From: Falciphora oryzae
Taxonomy: Eukaryota; Ascomycota; Sordariomycetes; Magnaporthales; Magnaporthaceae
Assembly (NCBI GenBank): GCA_000733355.1
Contig: JNVV01000006.1
Coordinates: forward strand, 540,556 to 604,555
Length of the DNA stretch: 64,000 nt
Direction: 5' to 3'
The notes beneath the pieces were generated by a model. The model saw nothing but the letters and a program-made list of their open reading frames with translations, did not search any database and was not told the origin of the DNA. Position numbers and translations under genes: made by a program. Below are positions 1 to 12,077 of this stretch, piece by piece; the first letter of the stretch is position 1, and each line of letters opens with the position of its first letter.

Positions 1-3000
1 ACGAGCAGGATCTGGATCTTGAGCGATTCCTTGTCATAATATCCTACGCCTTTGAGCGACGGCCAGATGCCGCAGACGCCTTTTGGTCCGACGCGGAGAG
101 CAACCTCGCCGGCTTCATGCAGTGGGCATCCCGGAGGGCATCGACCCCACTGGTCTGTGCCTTCTGCGAGATGTTACAGGCCATCACCGACACTGAGCCG
201 CACGCCAAGTTGGCCAACGACTTTCTCCTCGAGGACAGTCACCACGCCTCGGGAAAGATGAGGAGAACACAGTCGTTGACGTGGTCTCAGATCTTCAAGG
301 AGTTGGAGTTCTTCACCAAAAAAATCCGCGAGCGACCTAGCGCTCAGCAGGGTCAGGGGTTCCGGACGGCCAAGCCAGGCGGGGAGCAGGAGGAGTCGGA
401 GCCCGAGGAGGCAATGCTTCTCGAATGCTACCTCCGCCTAATAGCCAAACTTTCCTCCCAGAGCGAGGAAGCAAGGATGTTCCTCCTGGCCAGACATGAC
501 AGCGATATCGTCAAGCTCATTTTGGAGCTAACAAGTTGCCATATCCCCCCAAGACTCCGGGCGTGTGGGTTCTATGCTTTGGCGGCCTTGTTGTCACGAA
601 AAACGGAGCACCAGGGCGGAGTTATGTGGGAATACATCGACGCCTTTGTCGGTGGTAGCTTCCAAGTTCCAGGGGCGTCTCAGCGCGGCCCTGCTTTGGG
701 GGCTGGCCAGAGCGTGTCCGCGCTCATGGACTCTGTGTTCGAGGAGATTGGGAACGGATTTGAGGAGCCCAACGCCTTTATCCATATTCTCATCGCACTT
801 GTTTCGCCGTGTGATGGTGCGAGCCTACTCAAAGACTCGCTACCATTCCCCGAAGCCCTTGGCTCCAGCGTCCGGATGCCGGGCATCGAGCCATACGTCG
901 ACTTCGTCTTGGGCCACGTTTTTGGGGTCAAGTCGAAAGAGCTCCAGGATGCTTCCCAGCTGCAGGTCCTGCGGCTGACATGTCTGGAGTTTGCTCTGCG
1001 GTGCCTCAACTCGTTCAACGAGGATCTCATCATCCTGGGCAACGAGACCAGCATAGCCGTGGACGCGATCATATCCACCAAGGATCTCGCCACCTACGTC
1101 TGCCTCCACCCGTTTGCTCGGGTGATGGAGTGGATGTTCAACAGTCAGGTGGTGGATGCACTCTTCGGCACGATTCACCAGGAATCCAACGACATTGGCA
1201 CCGCCTCACCAGATTCGCCGCTCATCCAAGGCATCATCCGGGCAGTAGAGCTAGTGTCCAGGGTCCTCGAGCTTCAGGATACCTATGTTGACCTCGTTCG
1301 CCAGATCGTCAAGCTCAACTCGGGGCAGCGGCAACGGCCGGTGCCTCACGCCGCATACGCCTCCTTCGAGGAGGGGTTTGTGAGCCACTTGGAGGTTGTG
1401 GCAGACCTCGGACGCTTCTGCGGCCTGGGTCACCCCGAGCTGACCATGGCATGCCTAAGGCTGCTGGACAAGATATCGGCCTCATCTAAACTGATCTCGG
1501 CCTGGAACCCAGGCCCGGGTCGCCAGTCGTACCGCAACAAGGCAGTTGTGGCGCTGGAGAAGGACGGAGAGGCCGAGTCTATCGCCGGCTCCCTCATCGC
1601 TGAGATGGTGCACCCCCTCGACCTCGCCCGCGAGGCAAATGCGCCTAACTACCAAATCAAGACCTACATCCTCGACTTCCTCTACTCCTGTCTGCGCGCC
1701 TCGCCCGACCAGCCCACAATAGCACATCTCCTCCTAGGGTTCAAGTGTGGAGTCGGCCACCTAACCGTCGAGCCGAGGGGCCAGTTCGAAGAGCGCACAT
1801 CTCTGTTCCACAACCTACTCAGGGTTCTCCTCGAGACCCCCTTCGGCGACGAGAATTTCGGAATGCGTACTTGGCTCGTGTCGCTCAAGTACAAGATTAT
1901 GAGGATATTCCAGGTCCTCTGGAGTGCACCGCTGTCTTCTAGCATCGTCCTGGACGAGCTACGCCGGAACGACATTCTCTTTCACCTCATAATGCGCGAG
2001 GAGTTGATCCGGCCCGATCTCGTGTGGGAAGGGCAGGATATCAACGACGTCGGCTCACTCATGTCTCATGCTGCCGTCGGCTTCGTTGAGTACCTTGCAT
2101 GCAGGAATATGACATTCAACTACTTGGCAATCGAGCTTTGCAGCGTCACCCAGAACCGCCTGCCGAGTCTCAAGCGCCGCATATTTGATGCTCTCAATGG
2201 GCAGATCAAGGGCGGTGACTCGGACACGGCGCAGACGGTGCCCACCGTATTTGACTTGTTCGATTTCCTGCCATCAGAGGGGCAATGGGACATCGCCACC
2301 CCCGAGTTTACCTACTTCCAGGATCTCGACCTCAAAGCCTGTATCGAGGATGGCCCCGCATCGATGCCCGTCTACAACATTGACAGGGTCCGACAGGTCA
2401 TTGCACTGAAAAAGAGGCAAGACGCTCAGAACGGCCAGCTTGCTACTACCGGAGAGATCACCGCTGTCGACCGGGAACAGGCGGAATTGGAAGAGTTCCT
2501 CATGTACTGCAACCGTCAGACGGAGGCCGAATCCGAGAGACGCAAGGTCCTTAGCAGCTGGGTGAACCTTCTTTTAGTCATGTTTGAGTCGAGCGAGCTT
2601 CAAGGCACATCCAAGGTTGCCTTCTTGCTACAGGCCCTGCAAGCAATCCTGCCAAGCCTCGAATCGTTTGGGTCGGACCGGCCAGCGGAGGCGTTCGAAC
2701 TAGCAAAGCTGGCTCGTGTCCTGCTATTCAAACTTGACCTGTCCGCCCCAGACTCGCACGACAAAGACAGCCGTGCTGTGGGCAACCTGATCAGCGAAAA
2801 GCTCTTCCAGCTTTTCGAGGTGTGCCTCCACTCGGTTGGCAGGCGGGCCGGCAACACAGAGCTCCGCTCAGTATACTATGCCATCTGCTACCGCTATCTC
2901 ACCGGCATTATTGATGACGGCAGGGACTTTGTGCCCGGGCGGAGGAAGACGGCCAAGGCGATCAGGGTATACGGCGAGCGGTTGTTGACGGTCGTGTGCG

Positions 3001-3827
3001 ACGACGCCTTTGGAGGCGATCCGACGTGCCAGACAGCCGCCTTGATACTCCTGGGCGCCTTCGTGAACCTGGGCCGTCGTGAGAACGATAATCAGATCGT
3101 GGAGGCCCTCAACCGGCTTAACTTCATCGGCATCCTCGTCGATTCTCTCAAGACCATCCTCGTCGACATCAACTCGGCACAAGACGGTAAGTATTGGTAG
3201 CGGAGAAAGTGTGGGGGATCTAGCTCGGTTCCGCTCTAGCCCAGCTAACAATGATTGTAGCAGGGAGCTCTGATCAGCAAGAGGCATACCAGAATGCCAA
3301 ACTAGCACTTCTGCTGCAGCTCTGCCAGGGCCGCGAGGGAGCAAAGCACGTCCTGCAGGCCAATCTCATGCGGGCAATCGAGCTCTCGGGCCTCTTCGCA
3401 GCGGACCCCGAGCTGCAGATCGGTAAGGAAGCAACGCCCCACGTCTTTCTCTTTCTAGTATCCCCAGTCTCTAACTCAAAGGACTTCGGTTTGGGAAGAC
3501 CCGAGCAACACCAAGGCTCTGGCAGATCACTACGACCTGCTGATCAGGGCGATGCGCGTCATCGACGCGGCCATCGTCAGCCGCGGTGCGCACAACGTGC
3601 CTCAGGGGCGCCGCTTCCTGACGGACCACCGCATGCTTGTGATGCACGTCTTAAAGCGCTCGGCCGGCATCGCGGCTGTCGACCACCACCTGGAGCAGCT
3701 CGTGGCCGAGCTCGCGGATACCTTCATGGTTCTGATCGCGGCTACCGGCTTCCTCGAGTTCGAGGATGGCCAGGCTGGCGGGGGGATGCAGCAGAGGCGC
3801 AAGGGCGCACCCATCATTTTCACCTGA
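1..3827 (+). CDS. NUP192: Nucleoporin Nup192, C-terminal part (5' truncated by window edge)
   Basis: Large inner-ring scaffold nucleoporin of the nuclear pore complex (Nup205 in animals). The reading frame is already open at base 3, so the true start lies left of the window and about 1,200 C-terminal residues are seen. The sequence is alpha-helical solenoid with leucine-rich helices and no low-complexity stretches, as expected for this family, and the end of the protein resembles Chaetomium Nup192. Two introns close in frame: 3187-3260 (donor GTAAGT; the acceptor is a TAGCAG tandem, so 3263 is an equally valid end) and 3423-3498, which is the only acceptor that restores the frame of the last exon. 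That exon reads to a TGA at 3825-3827. The next gene is on the opposite strand and converges on it. Identification is by recall of the family, not by search. Confidence 0.85.
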
Positions 3828-4064
3828 GAGAGTGAGCTTGCCTAGCAGAGAGATGGAGAGAGATTGAGCCATGTCTGGGCCTATGACGATGGATAGGCCA
3901 TACACGTGTTATTTAATTCATTTCGCTTGGCTTGTCATGGAGTACCCGCAACAACAGCCCAATGGCCGGTTTTTCATCGGGAGCGGTGGTTCTGATGCCC
4001 TTAGAATATACGGATCTGTAAAGACATGGACCTGGAGGTCATTCGGGGGAAAGGGAGCGAGTTC

Positions 4065-5343
4065 TCACAGCCCGATCTTGAACCCAATGGCTTTTGCAAT
4101 GCCAGTGAAAACGCCGGCCCTCTCGCTATCGGGTTCAGCTACCACCGTAGGACGCCCCCTATGCGCATCGTCCCCAATGTTGGGGTGGAGGGGCAGATCA
4201 CCTAAAAAGTCGATTTGATGCTGGCCGCAGACCTCCTGGACCGCGCCGCCGGAGCCGAAGACGGCCGTGTCGCCATGACAGTGGGGGCAGCGGAAGACCG
4301 ACATGTTCTGCACCAGCCCCAGGATTGGCACATTGACCTTCTTGAACATATTGATGCCTTTGACCGCGTCCTTGACCGCAAGGGTGTGTGGTGTGGTGAC
4401 TATAATGGACCCTGGAACAGAGGACGAACGCAAGGGATGTAAGCAAAGGGGTGGAAAGGGGGTTGGGGGTTGGATATTGTCCAATAATGTAGAGGGATCG
4501 TCGTACCATCCAGAAATATCTGCTGGGTGATACTCAGCTGGGTATCGCCGGTGCCGGGCGGCAGGTCAAGCACCAGCACGTCCAGACCTCCCCAGTCGAC
4601 CTCGTGCAGCAGCTGTTGCAGGGCCTTCATCACCATCATGCCGCGCCACACGACGGGGGCGTCCTCGCCGACGAGGTAGCCCATTGACATGGTCTTGACG
4701 CCATAGTTGGAGAGCGGCAGCAGTTGGTTGTCTATCTCGCAAGTGGTCAGGCCAATGGCAGCTTGTTGGATAGGTGAGGAGGGGGTTTCAGTCCCGCACT
4801 TTGCGAAAGCCTTGGTTCGTCGGACAGGTTGAACAGTGTTGGGATCGAAGGCCCGAATATATCGGTGTCTAGAATCCCGGACCTGTGTCCCAGCCTCGCG
4901 AAGGCTAGTGCAAGGTTCGCTGTCGAAATGATATATGCATCAGTATAAAGGACCTAGAGGCCACCCCGTGCGATAGTACACCACTCGTCACGATTAGGAG
5001 ACACTGCGGGCCGGGAGACGAACCGGCAACCGTACTCTTTCCCACGCCGCCCTTGGCCGAGGACACAGCAATGACCTTTGCCACGTCTTTTATCCTCCTC
5101 CTTTCAGGGAGGCCGCGCTGCATACGCGGGATCGTTCCCGTCTTGGGTAGCCCCTGAAATCAGGTCGAAAATCACGTGTCAGCCGCATTTATTGAAACAG
5201 CAACCAACTAAAATCCATCTGCTGTCACGCAACTGAATATCGGCGGTTATGGTTCGGAAGAACAGAAAAGACAGACGCACTAGAGGGTTTTCGTGTCGCA
5301 GTGGCCTCAGGGCATGGAACGCCCTTCGCCATGTCGCATTCAT
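4065..5343 (-). CDS. IND1: Mitochondrial Mrp/NBP35-type P-loop ATPase (IND1/NUBPL), Fe-S carrier for complex I
   Basis: Delivers 4Fe-4S clusters to respiratory complex I in the mitochondrial matrix. Five exons close in phase: 5343-5281, 5153-5024, 4919-4800, 4731-4507 and 4411-4065, giving 294 residues, the usual length of the family. Residues 1-21 are Arg-rich without acids until the end and look like a mitochondrial presequence, followed by a GLPK motif typical of IND1. The deviant Walker A is AKGGVGKST near residues 54-62. Then come a DTDIFGPS switch, a DLPPGTGD motif, and FRCPHC, which supplies the CxxC used to bind the bridging cluster. The presequence and the single CxxC separate it from cytosolic Nbp35 and Cfd1. 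It is transcribed away from BFR2, with 411 bp between the start codons. Introns use weak donors in two cases (GTGCGG, GTTCGT), but every junction restores the conserved sequence. Confidence 0.88.
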
Positions 5344-5754
5344 GTTTACCAGCACCGGCGGCAGCCGGGCACGCTCTGTTGTGAATCACGAATGGGTCGA
5401 GACAGCGGAATGTGAGGCTGGGTTGGTATTTTTTCTGAACATCCGTCCAGTAGATCTTGTCAGCTCAGCACGGCCGGCGGTATCCAGTTAGAAGCTTCAA
5501 TCAGCTCACAGTCCAGGATTCAGCGTCCAAAATGTGTCAGAGTTCTGCATGTCCTGCAGCCGACAAGACCCATGTTATTGCCCAAAACAGCAAGACTCAG
5601 GCCGCGATAAGTCTGAAGCAGAAGGCGGTCGATCAAGGCAGTAACTCGGGACCCGCTAAAACTTTTGGGAAAATTTTGGGTGGGGGCTTCTTGGGAACTG
5701 GGGACCATCGCGACACGACCTGCAGCTACACCATTGCCAGGGGAGAAATCAACC
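5344..5754. promoter_or_regulatory. Divergent promoter region between IND1 and BFR2
   Basis: This 411-bp gap separates two outward-facing start codons, so it must hold both 5' UTRs and promoters. It contains GAAAATTTT at 5669-5677, one A shorter than the yeast ribosomal RNA processing element. That would suit BFR2, a ribosome-biogenesis gene, but a 9-mer match of this kind is weak evidence. No TATA box stands out. Confidence 0.35.
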
Positions 5755-7621
5755 ATGGCGCGTGCCAAAGGTCGCTCGCAGCGTTTTGCTGAGTTCGAAG
5801 AGAAGCTAGCCAAGGGTGAGATCGAAGCCTGAGAATTCGCGGGGGATTATTTACTAATTCTGCGCAGATCATGATCCCGAAGCCGACGGCCCCGTGGAGG
5901 ATAGCGACGACAGCCAAAGCGAAGGCGGTTCGGACGAGCTCGACGGTACCGAGCATTATGTCTCTGTCGGGTAAGATCGCTAATCAATGCGCGACTTATA
6001 CAAATATTACGTTGTCACACCCGCTCTAACCCTTTTTCTTCGCAGGAAGAGCAAGCTTCGCCGAACAGATCCCGTCTCTCTAGGCCCCCAATACAGCGGC
6101 AAGAGAGTCAGCCGCGCGGCGCTTGACGAAAGCAGCGAAGGGGGGGAAGAAGACGAGGATGACGAAGTCACATCCGGAGCGGAAAAGGACGAAGAGTTCG
6201 ACGACCCAGAGACGGCCGACCTCGAGGCAGACCACGTCGATCGGGACGAAGAGATAGACAGCGACGATGCCTTGTGCGAAAGCGACCAGGAGAAGTTCGC
6301 CAAGTTTACGTTCCGCGGCAGCTCGAAGCCAAAACTCACCCCTGCCCAGCGAAGGCAACGGCCTACCGCGGCCGACTTTCTCACCGACTCGGAAGAGGAG
6401 GGCGGACGTCCCACGGGAGACCTGGACGACGACTCAGATCCTTCTGTTGATGATGAGGAGGAGGACGAAAGTGAGGACGAACTCGGGCAGTCCGGCTCGG
6501 AGGATGGGTCCGAGTTGGAAGATGACGCCGACTCCGACTCCGACGACGGGAGTGAAGACGAGGACGACACAGACGGCACAAGCGGCGATGAGTCTGAGGG
6601 CGAAGGTGCGGATGAGAGAGCAGAGCTCCGCAAGATCATGAGCGAAGGCCAGAAGAGCATCGCGTCGACCATGTCCGAGGCTGCCAAGGCAGACGCCGAA
6701 AAGGGCGGCGCGGTTCGGCAACAGCGACGTTCGTTTGATGCTCTCCTCAACATCCGAATCAGACTCCAGAAGGCGCTTGTGGCTGTCAACTCCCTTGGCA
6801 CAATCTCTGAGAGTGACCAAGACCCGGCCGGTGACGAGCCGTACCAGGCGGCCGAGGAGGCCGCGCTCAAGCTCTGGAGCACTATTGAGACCTTCCGTCG
6901 CTTGCGCCCCGCTGATTCATCTGCCGCGGCCGGGCAAAAGAGAAAGAGGGAAGTTGGGCTCGACACACCTCTCGACGAGCTATGGGAAGATATGGAGGCG
7001 ATCGAGTCTCGGGCAGCCTCCCACCGGAAAAAGGTGCTTGAGAAGTGGTCCGACAAAGTCCGGAGCGCAACAGCCGTAGCCACCTCGCGCAAGCTGGGTA
7101 ACGCAACGGTGCAGCCACTCACCTCGGTGCTGGATGACCAGCTGGTGCAGTCGGACCGGCTCGTGAAGCGCACGCGGGTGCCGCGGTCATGCGCCCCGGT
7201 GCAGGCGGCCAAGAAGGTGCAGGAGGACGAAGGCATCTACGACGACGCCGACTTCTATCAGCTGCTGCTCAAGGAGCTTGTGGACCAGCGGACTATGGAC
7301 TCTTCGGGCGGGGACGGCGGGCCGGGCTCGTCGTCGGTCCCTACGGTGCGGTGGGGCGCGGCGGCCAGGGAGGCCAAGACGCGCAAGATTGTGGACCGGC
7401 GCGCGAGCAAGGGCCGCAAGCTGCGGTTCACTGTGCACGAGAAGCTGCAAAACTTCATGGCGCCCGAGGACCGGCGGAGCTGGGAGCAGGAGGCCATTGA
7501 CCGCTTCTTCGGCACGCTGTTCGGGCAGAAGATGGAGCTGCGCGAGGATGACGGCGGGCCCGATGATGAGGAGATGGGAGGTGCAAACCTGGAGGAGCAA
7601 GGTTTGAGGCTGTTCAGGTAG
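5755..7621 (+). CDS. BFR2: Bfr2/AATF (Che-1/Traube) family ribosome-biogenesis protein
   Basis: Nucleolar component of the early 90S/SSU processome that helps release U3 and mature the small subunit. Three exons: 5755-5815, 5868-5970 and 6046-7621; introns of 52 and 75 bp close in phase, giving 579 residues. The start ATG sits in a good context (AACCATGG). The N-terminal third is extremely acidic, with long Asp/Glu/Ser runs near residues 70-215, as in yeast Bfr2. The middle carries the AATF-type segment starting around the QQRRSFDALLNIRIRLQKAL helix. The C-terminus has the TRAUB-like block with KLQNFMAPEDRRSW. Acidic codon use makes long antisense open frames, which I treat as shadows. Confidence 0.88.
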
Positions 7622-7933
7622 GGCAGGCTGCCTTGGAAAGAGCAAGGAAACCCAAGCACAGCCAGAGGTCACGGTTCCCCGGTGTGCATCGGCTTTAGGA
7701 TATATAGCGCTGGTGCACATGAATGCTCGTAAATAGTTAGCACACCTAGGGCCATCAAAACACAAATATCAACTATCGGAATCTTGTCTAAGTCTAGGTA
7801 GCCCGGTGCGGGTTCCGAACATGATAAGGGTATGAAAGGCCTTGTGGGATCGAGCCAGTGACTCCGACTGGCTGATATCACCAAATCCCAGCCTCAAGAC
7901 CCAGCATTCGGCCTCGCTCACTCATCGCCACCT

Positions 7934-8368
7934 CTATTGGGCCGTCCCGCCCAGTAGGCCGGAACCCAGCAGACCAACGAGACAGAGTGCGTGGACAGCG
8001 AGGTGCACAGGCGGGCCACCAAGCGGGGCATCACTCCCTGTTTTACGGGAGACGACGGGGCGGGAGATGCGGCAAAACGCACGGTAGGCTGGCCAGACGT
8101 GGTACGAGGCCAGGGCAAGGGCAACGAGGCGGCCAGTCCGGTCGAGGGCCTCGGCGTCTGGGCGGAGGACCAGCGCTAGAGCGACCAGGTTGGTGGCCAG
8201 GAGGGCGCCGCCGAGATTCTTGAGGATCAGGTCGGCCTCGCGCCGCGTCGCGCCGCCATCCCCGGGCTGTTCGAGCGGTAGCTGGCTCCGAGGTTGTAGG
8301 ATGAAGGAGCGTGCTGCGGGCGTCTCGACCAGGATGTGCAGGATTAGCGGGAGTTTGGAGATGATCAT
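7934..8368 (-). CDS. Small predicted integral membrane protein, unknown function
   Basis: A single-exon frame of 144 residues starting at the Met (base 8368) of a MIISKLPLILHIL segment. The frame is open 35 residues further up to 8473, but that extension is polar and unlike a coding start. The protein has about three or four hydrophobic segments separated by short Arg-containing loops, with a Pro-rich loop near residues 30-45. It resembles small ascomycete membrane proteins of unknown role, by impression only. It converges on BFR2 across 312 bp (7622-7933), in which I see nothing else. It could be a chance GC-rich frame, hence the moderate confidence. Confidence 0.5.
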   Translation of the reverse strand: MIISKLPLILHILVETPAARSFILQPRSQLPLEQPGDGGATRREADLILKNLGGALLATNLVALALVLRPDAEALDRTGRLVALALASYHVWPAYRAFCRISRPVVSRKTGSDAPLGGPPVHLAVHALCLVGLLGSGLLGGTAQ

Positions 8369-9976
8369 TTCTGCGCGGCTCTTTATCGCTGATTGTTCAT
8401 GATGTGTGGACAATCCCAACTGCGATTGGCGGTGGGAGGTAGGTTGGAACCTGAGGTGAACACGCGCCATCACAGGCCAGCCTTGTCGGATGCCTCAATC
8501 TTTGTCGAGTCGGGGTTGCGTTGCCCCGCGTGCCGAAGGTACAGTCGGGGTTCGGGACAAGCTGCGCAAACAGTAAACAGGAACGAACGGTGAGATCAGG
8601 GTTTCAACGGGCGAAAAGCCCCACAGAGTACCTCCTAGGTACATGCTGGTGTTGACTCGACCACTGGTCGTCTCTCCATTGAACTCTCTTCAGGGACCGA
8701 GTTGCTTGTGACAATGGGTTAATACAACGTAAGCTTTCTCTCGAGATACCCCCGTCAAGGAGGCTCTGAGTGAGTGGGAGGAGATTATTCCAAAGAACCC
8801 ACAGCCCAACGCACCCAGTCTCCAGCTAGCTTCGCATTCCCTTGCCTACCGAGGTACCTCGGTGCGGATGCACATCACCATCCATGGTAGCTAAACCTGC
8901 CCGCTTCGAAGCTCTCCTTCATGTTCGCTTGGGTGGAAGCGTCATCACTTGCGGCTGGATTGGCTGGGAACTCCCTCTGTGGTGGCGATCCCTGTGAACC
9001 TTGCAGCTGCGGGCAATCGATTGGCCAATTCACAGTCTCAGCCCCCCGCGCTGCTCCAGTGCGACGACAGCACCTTCTCCAGCTCTTGCGAGCTGGCCAC
9101 GCAACCGCGACAGGTCAGCGCGCATTTTTCTTTTCCAAATCATTGACGCAGTGTGCCCTCTCAGCCTCCCCCAACCCCTTGCCGATTCAGGGGCCTGCTG
9201 CGATGCCATGATTCCATGCCATGATCCCTGCACCTTGCACACACCGCATTGATCACGCGTGGCAGCGCTTTTTTTTTTTGCTGCCTCTTGCCATCCGATA
9301 TCGAGCAACGGCGCACACAAACGATGGTGGAGGTACAAGGTTGTGACTTGCCAGGCCGGCCTGGGCTCTTCGGGCCCCCTCAGGTCCCTGACCGCTAGGA
9401 GGAAAAAAAAAAAAAAAAAAAAAAAGCTCCTGTGTGGGCACATACCAAGGTCCACGGGCCAGCATTTGAGGCCTCTGGAGCCGAAGCGGCAGGCGATGCA
9501 GGGTTTCAACACAAGAGGGTCGAGCAGCCTGGAAGTCGGGTAGCAGATGCAATCAATGCTTTTCTCTGACGTCGTAAAGCACGGTAGCTGATGTATCCTG
9601 CCTAATTTGGCCAAGCAGCAGCTCCTGCAGTGCCAGCCGGTTCTCTACCGCGCGAAACCGAAATCTATGAGAATCAACCTCAACATTTTTGTTCCCCTTG
9701 TTGCTCGAGCCAGCAATTGTCACAACCACTCGTTCCCTTGCATACACCGAACGCCGCGCCTGCCCGTAAACAGCCTCCCCACCCACGTGCGCAATTGGCC
9801 GCTCAATTGGCCGCCGGCGACCCTCTCACCGAGAGGCACAAGGCCGGCTGGGGCTCTGGGAAGACTAGGCCACTAACGGACCTTCTCCTGGAAGACGCTG
9901 CTTGCGCCCGCATAAACCAAAAAGGAGAACAAGAAAACGAAAAGAAAGGACGAGGAAGCATCAAAGGCCCGCGAAA
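8369..9976. other. Intergenic region upstream of the type III PKS
   Basis: This stretch of 1.6 kb has no convincing frame. It holds a 16-bp perfect palindrome at 8848-8863, a run of nine or ten T near 9270, and an uninterrupted A23 tract at 9403-9425. It carries the 5' ends of the membrane-protein gene on the left and of the PKS on the right. Confidence 0.6.
8848..8863. promoter_or_regulatory. Perfect 16-bp palindrome with inverted CCG/CGG, possible Zn2Cys6 factor site
   Basis: ACCGAGGTACCTCGGT is identical on both strands. It contains CCG-N8-CGG, the inverted-triplet architecture bound by many fungal zinc-cluster activators, and lies 1.1 kb upstream of the polyketide synthase start. A half-like relative (TAGGTACCTCGGT) occurs near 11968-11980. 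Binding is inference; the symmetry is directly visible. Confidence 0.4.
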
Positions 9977-11635
9977 ATGGCTGCACCGCAAAGCAGCTTC
10001 AGGGAGCTGGGGCTCTCCATCCTCGGTGTTGGCTCACAGTACCCGCCGTACTCCCTCAAGCCAGATGCCGTCGAGACCTTGGGGAAGCGCTTCTATCCAG
10101 ATTCGCCAGCGTGAGTTATCCTGGCCAAGGGTGCGCCGGGCGGATGTGCCCATCATTTCCTGTCGTCTGGTCGATGCGCATGGCGGGAGAAGTAGAAGGG
10201 GAAAAGGAGCGGCTCTGTGTGCTGACCGCCCACGCGCTCATGTGCAGCATGAAGAAGGTGCTTGACATAAACCGCTACACGGGCATCGAGGCGCGCTCCT
10301 CGATCGGCAACCCAGAACACCCCTTGGTCAACGGGCCGACAGCGCCGTCAATAGCGGAATTGCACGGCACGTTCATGAGCGACGGTGTGCCCCTGGCCAT
10401 CAGCGCCGCGCGCCGTGCACTCTCCGACGCGGGGCTTGGCGACGACGCCGCCGCCCATATCACCCACGTAGTCTCCACCACGTGTACCGACAGCGCCAAC
10501 CCGGGCTACGACCACTTTGTTGCCCGTGCTCTGGGTCTGTCCCCCTCGGTCGAGAAGGTGCTTCTTCACGGTGTCGGCTGTAGTGGCGGGCTTGCCGCCC
10601 TGCGCACCGCCGCCAACCTCGCCCTCGGCCATGCTATGCGCGGCCTGCCAGCACGCATCCTGGTCCTGGCTCTCGAGGTCAGCACTACCTTTGTGCGCAG
10701 CGAATTGGACAGCATCAACTCTGAGCAGACCACCCGAATCGGTGTCTGCCTCTTCTCCGACTGCGCCAGCGCCGTTGTACTGAGCAACGGCGTTGGCCAG
10801 GCCCCGGCCGCCGAGCCCGCGTTCGATCTGCTCGGATGGCAGCACAGGACGATACCAGACACCGAGAGCGACCTTGGATTTGATGTGGACTCGGTTGGTG
10901 AGTTTGGCGAGACCCAGCTTTACCCTCGACTCTCGGCCGGTCGGTTCATCCTGCTAACCTTGTTGAAAACCCAACCGCTCAGGGTGGAAGGTTATCTTGA
11001 CACAGCGCGTGCCCAAACTGACCACAGAGGTGCTCCGGCCGGCGTTCGAGTCGCTCATGTCGTCGCTCCCGCCACTGCCGAAGACGTACAGTGCGGCGGC
11101 CGACTTCGACTGGGCCATGCACCCGGGCGGGGCAACAATTCTGATCGGCGCCGAGAAGGTCATGGGTATTGCATCGGAGCACATGCGCGCGAGCTACGAC
11201 ACGTACATGAACCACGGAAACTCGAGCTCTGCTACCATCTTCAGCGTCCTGGATCGACTGCGCCACAAAGACATGGATGCCCACACTCCCGGCGGCCGGC
11301 CCCCGGCCGAGTACGTGGTTGGCTGCGCCTTCGGCCCCGGAATCACGGTCGAGATGTGCATGCTGCGGAGGAGGCGGCAGGGTGCGGCGGCGGCTATCAC
11401 AGGCCTGCAGACGCCACCAGAGACGGAAAGTGAGGCCAGCAGGAGCGATGATGAGGACGATGGCCGGTCGAAAAGAGCTGCGCCCGAGAGCAGCACCACC
11501 ACCAGCAGCGAAAAAGAGAAGAAGAGCAGCACGAGTAGCGACTTGACTGGTAGTTCTAATGGAGATGGCTCTGCTGAGTCGACGGGATCGGATGCGTTCA
11601 TAAGCGAGGCGTTGGCTGGGGTTGAGTTAGACTAG
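9977..11635 (+). CDS. Type III polyketide synthase (chalcone synthase superfamily; alkylresorcylic-acid-synthase-like)
   Basis: Homodimeric ketosynthase that extends fatty acyl-CoA starters with malonyl-CoA to make pyrones or alkylresorcinols in fungi. Exons 9977-10110, 10248-10897 and 10983-11635 close in phase and give 478 residues. The catalytic triad is visible: Cys156 in GVGCSGGLA, His308 in WAMHPGGA and Asn341 in HGNSSSA. The N-terminal KAS-like half and C-terminal half have normal family lengths. After about residue 385 comes an extra Ser/Asp/Glu-rich, disordered tail of roughly 90 residues that the enzyme core does not need. No tailoring gene adjoins it: neighbours are a small membrane protein and a decayed locus, so it may act alone like Neurospora ORAS. 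Product chain length cannot be read from sequence. Confidence 0.88.
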
Positions 11636-12077
11636 AGGCTTTCCCGAGACAAGGAAGTAAAGTGTGTGTGGCGGCGTGCGTTGCAGTTGCGAGGTGTGGG
11701 CCGTCGAGGTGGTCGGCACATGTGCCTCGGACATATACTCGAGGTCGAATGACCGCCACCAAGGCTTCATTTAGATGTGATACCAGAGGCGCATCATTGT
11801 GCCAGAGGAAGGGAGATGCAGTAGCTTTAAGCCGGCTTATAGAGAACCATACATCGAAAAACTGTAATTGATGCATTTATCTTGGTTCGTATTCGATTTA
11901 ACTCTAGGTATTCTACACACAGAACCTCCGCCCTAGTTTGTGATGTGCCGCCCATTTTGATTTACTAGGTACCTCGGTTTTGTAGGTGGGTAGCCATGTC
12001 ATTAACATCAATACTTGCCTCTTCCGCCGCATCCCGTCGCGCATTGAGCTTCACCTACAACCAAGCCAGCCTTTCCA
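11636..12077. other. Intergenic, PKS 3' side
   Basis: AT-rich 3' flank of the PKS. No gene seen. Contains the TAGGTACCTCGGT motif near 11968-11980. Confidence 0.5.

Noticed and set aside
6007..7236. 409-codon minus-strand frame, Ser-rich
   Set aside because: Exact antisense of the acidic BFR2 exon; GAC/GAG codons read as Ser/Val in reverse. No family pattern.
9403..9425. A23 tract as a retroposon poly(A) tail
   Set aside because: Similar A21-A26 tracts occur at 41315, 45668 and 59583 without adjacent element sequence or target duplications that I can see.
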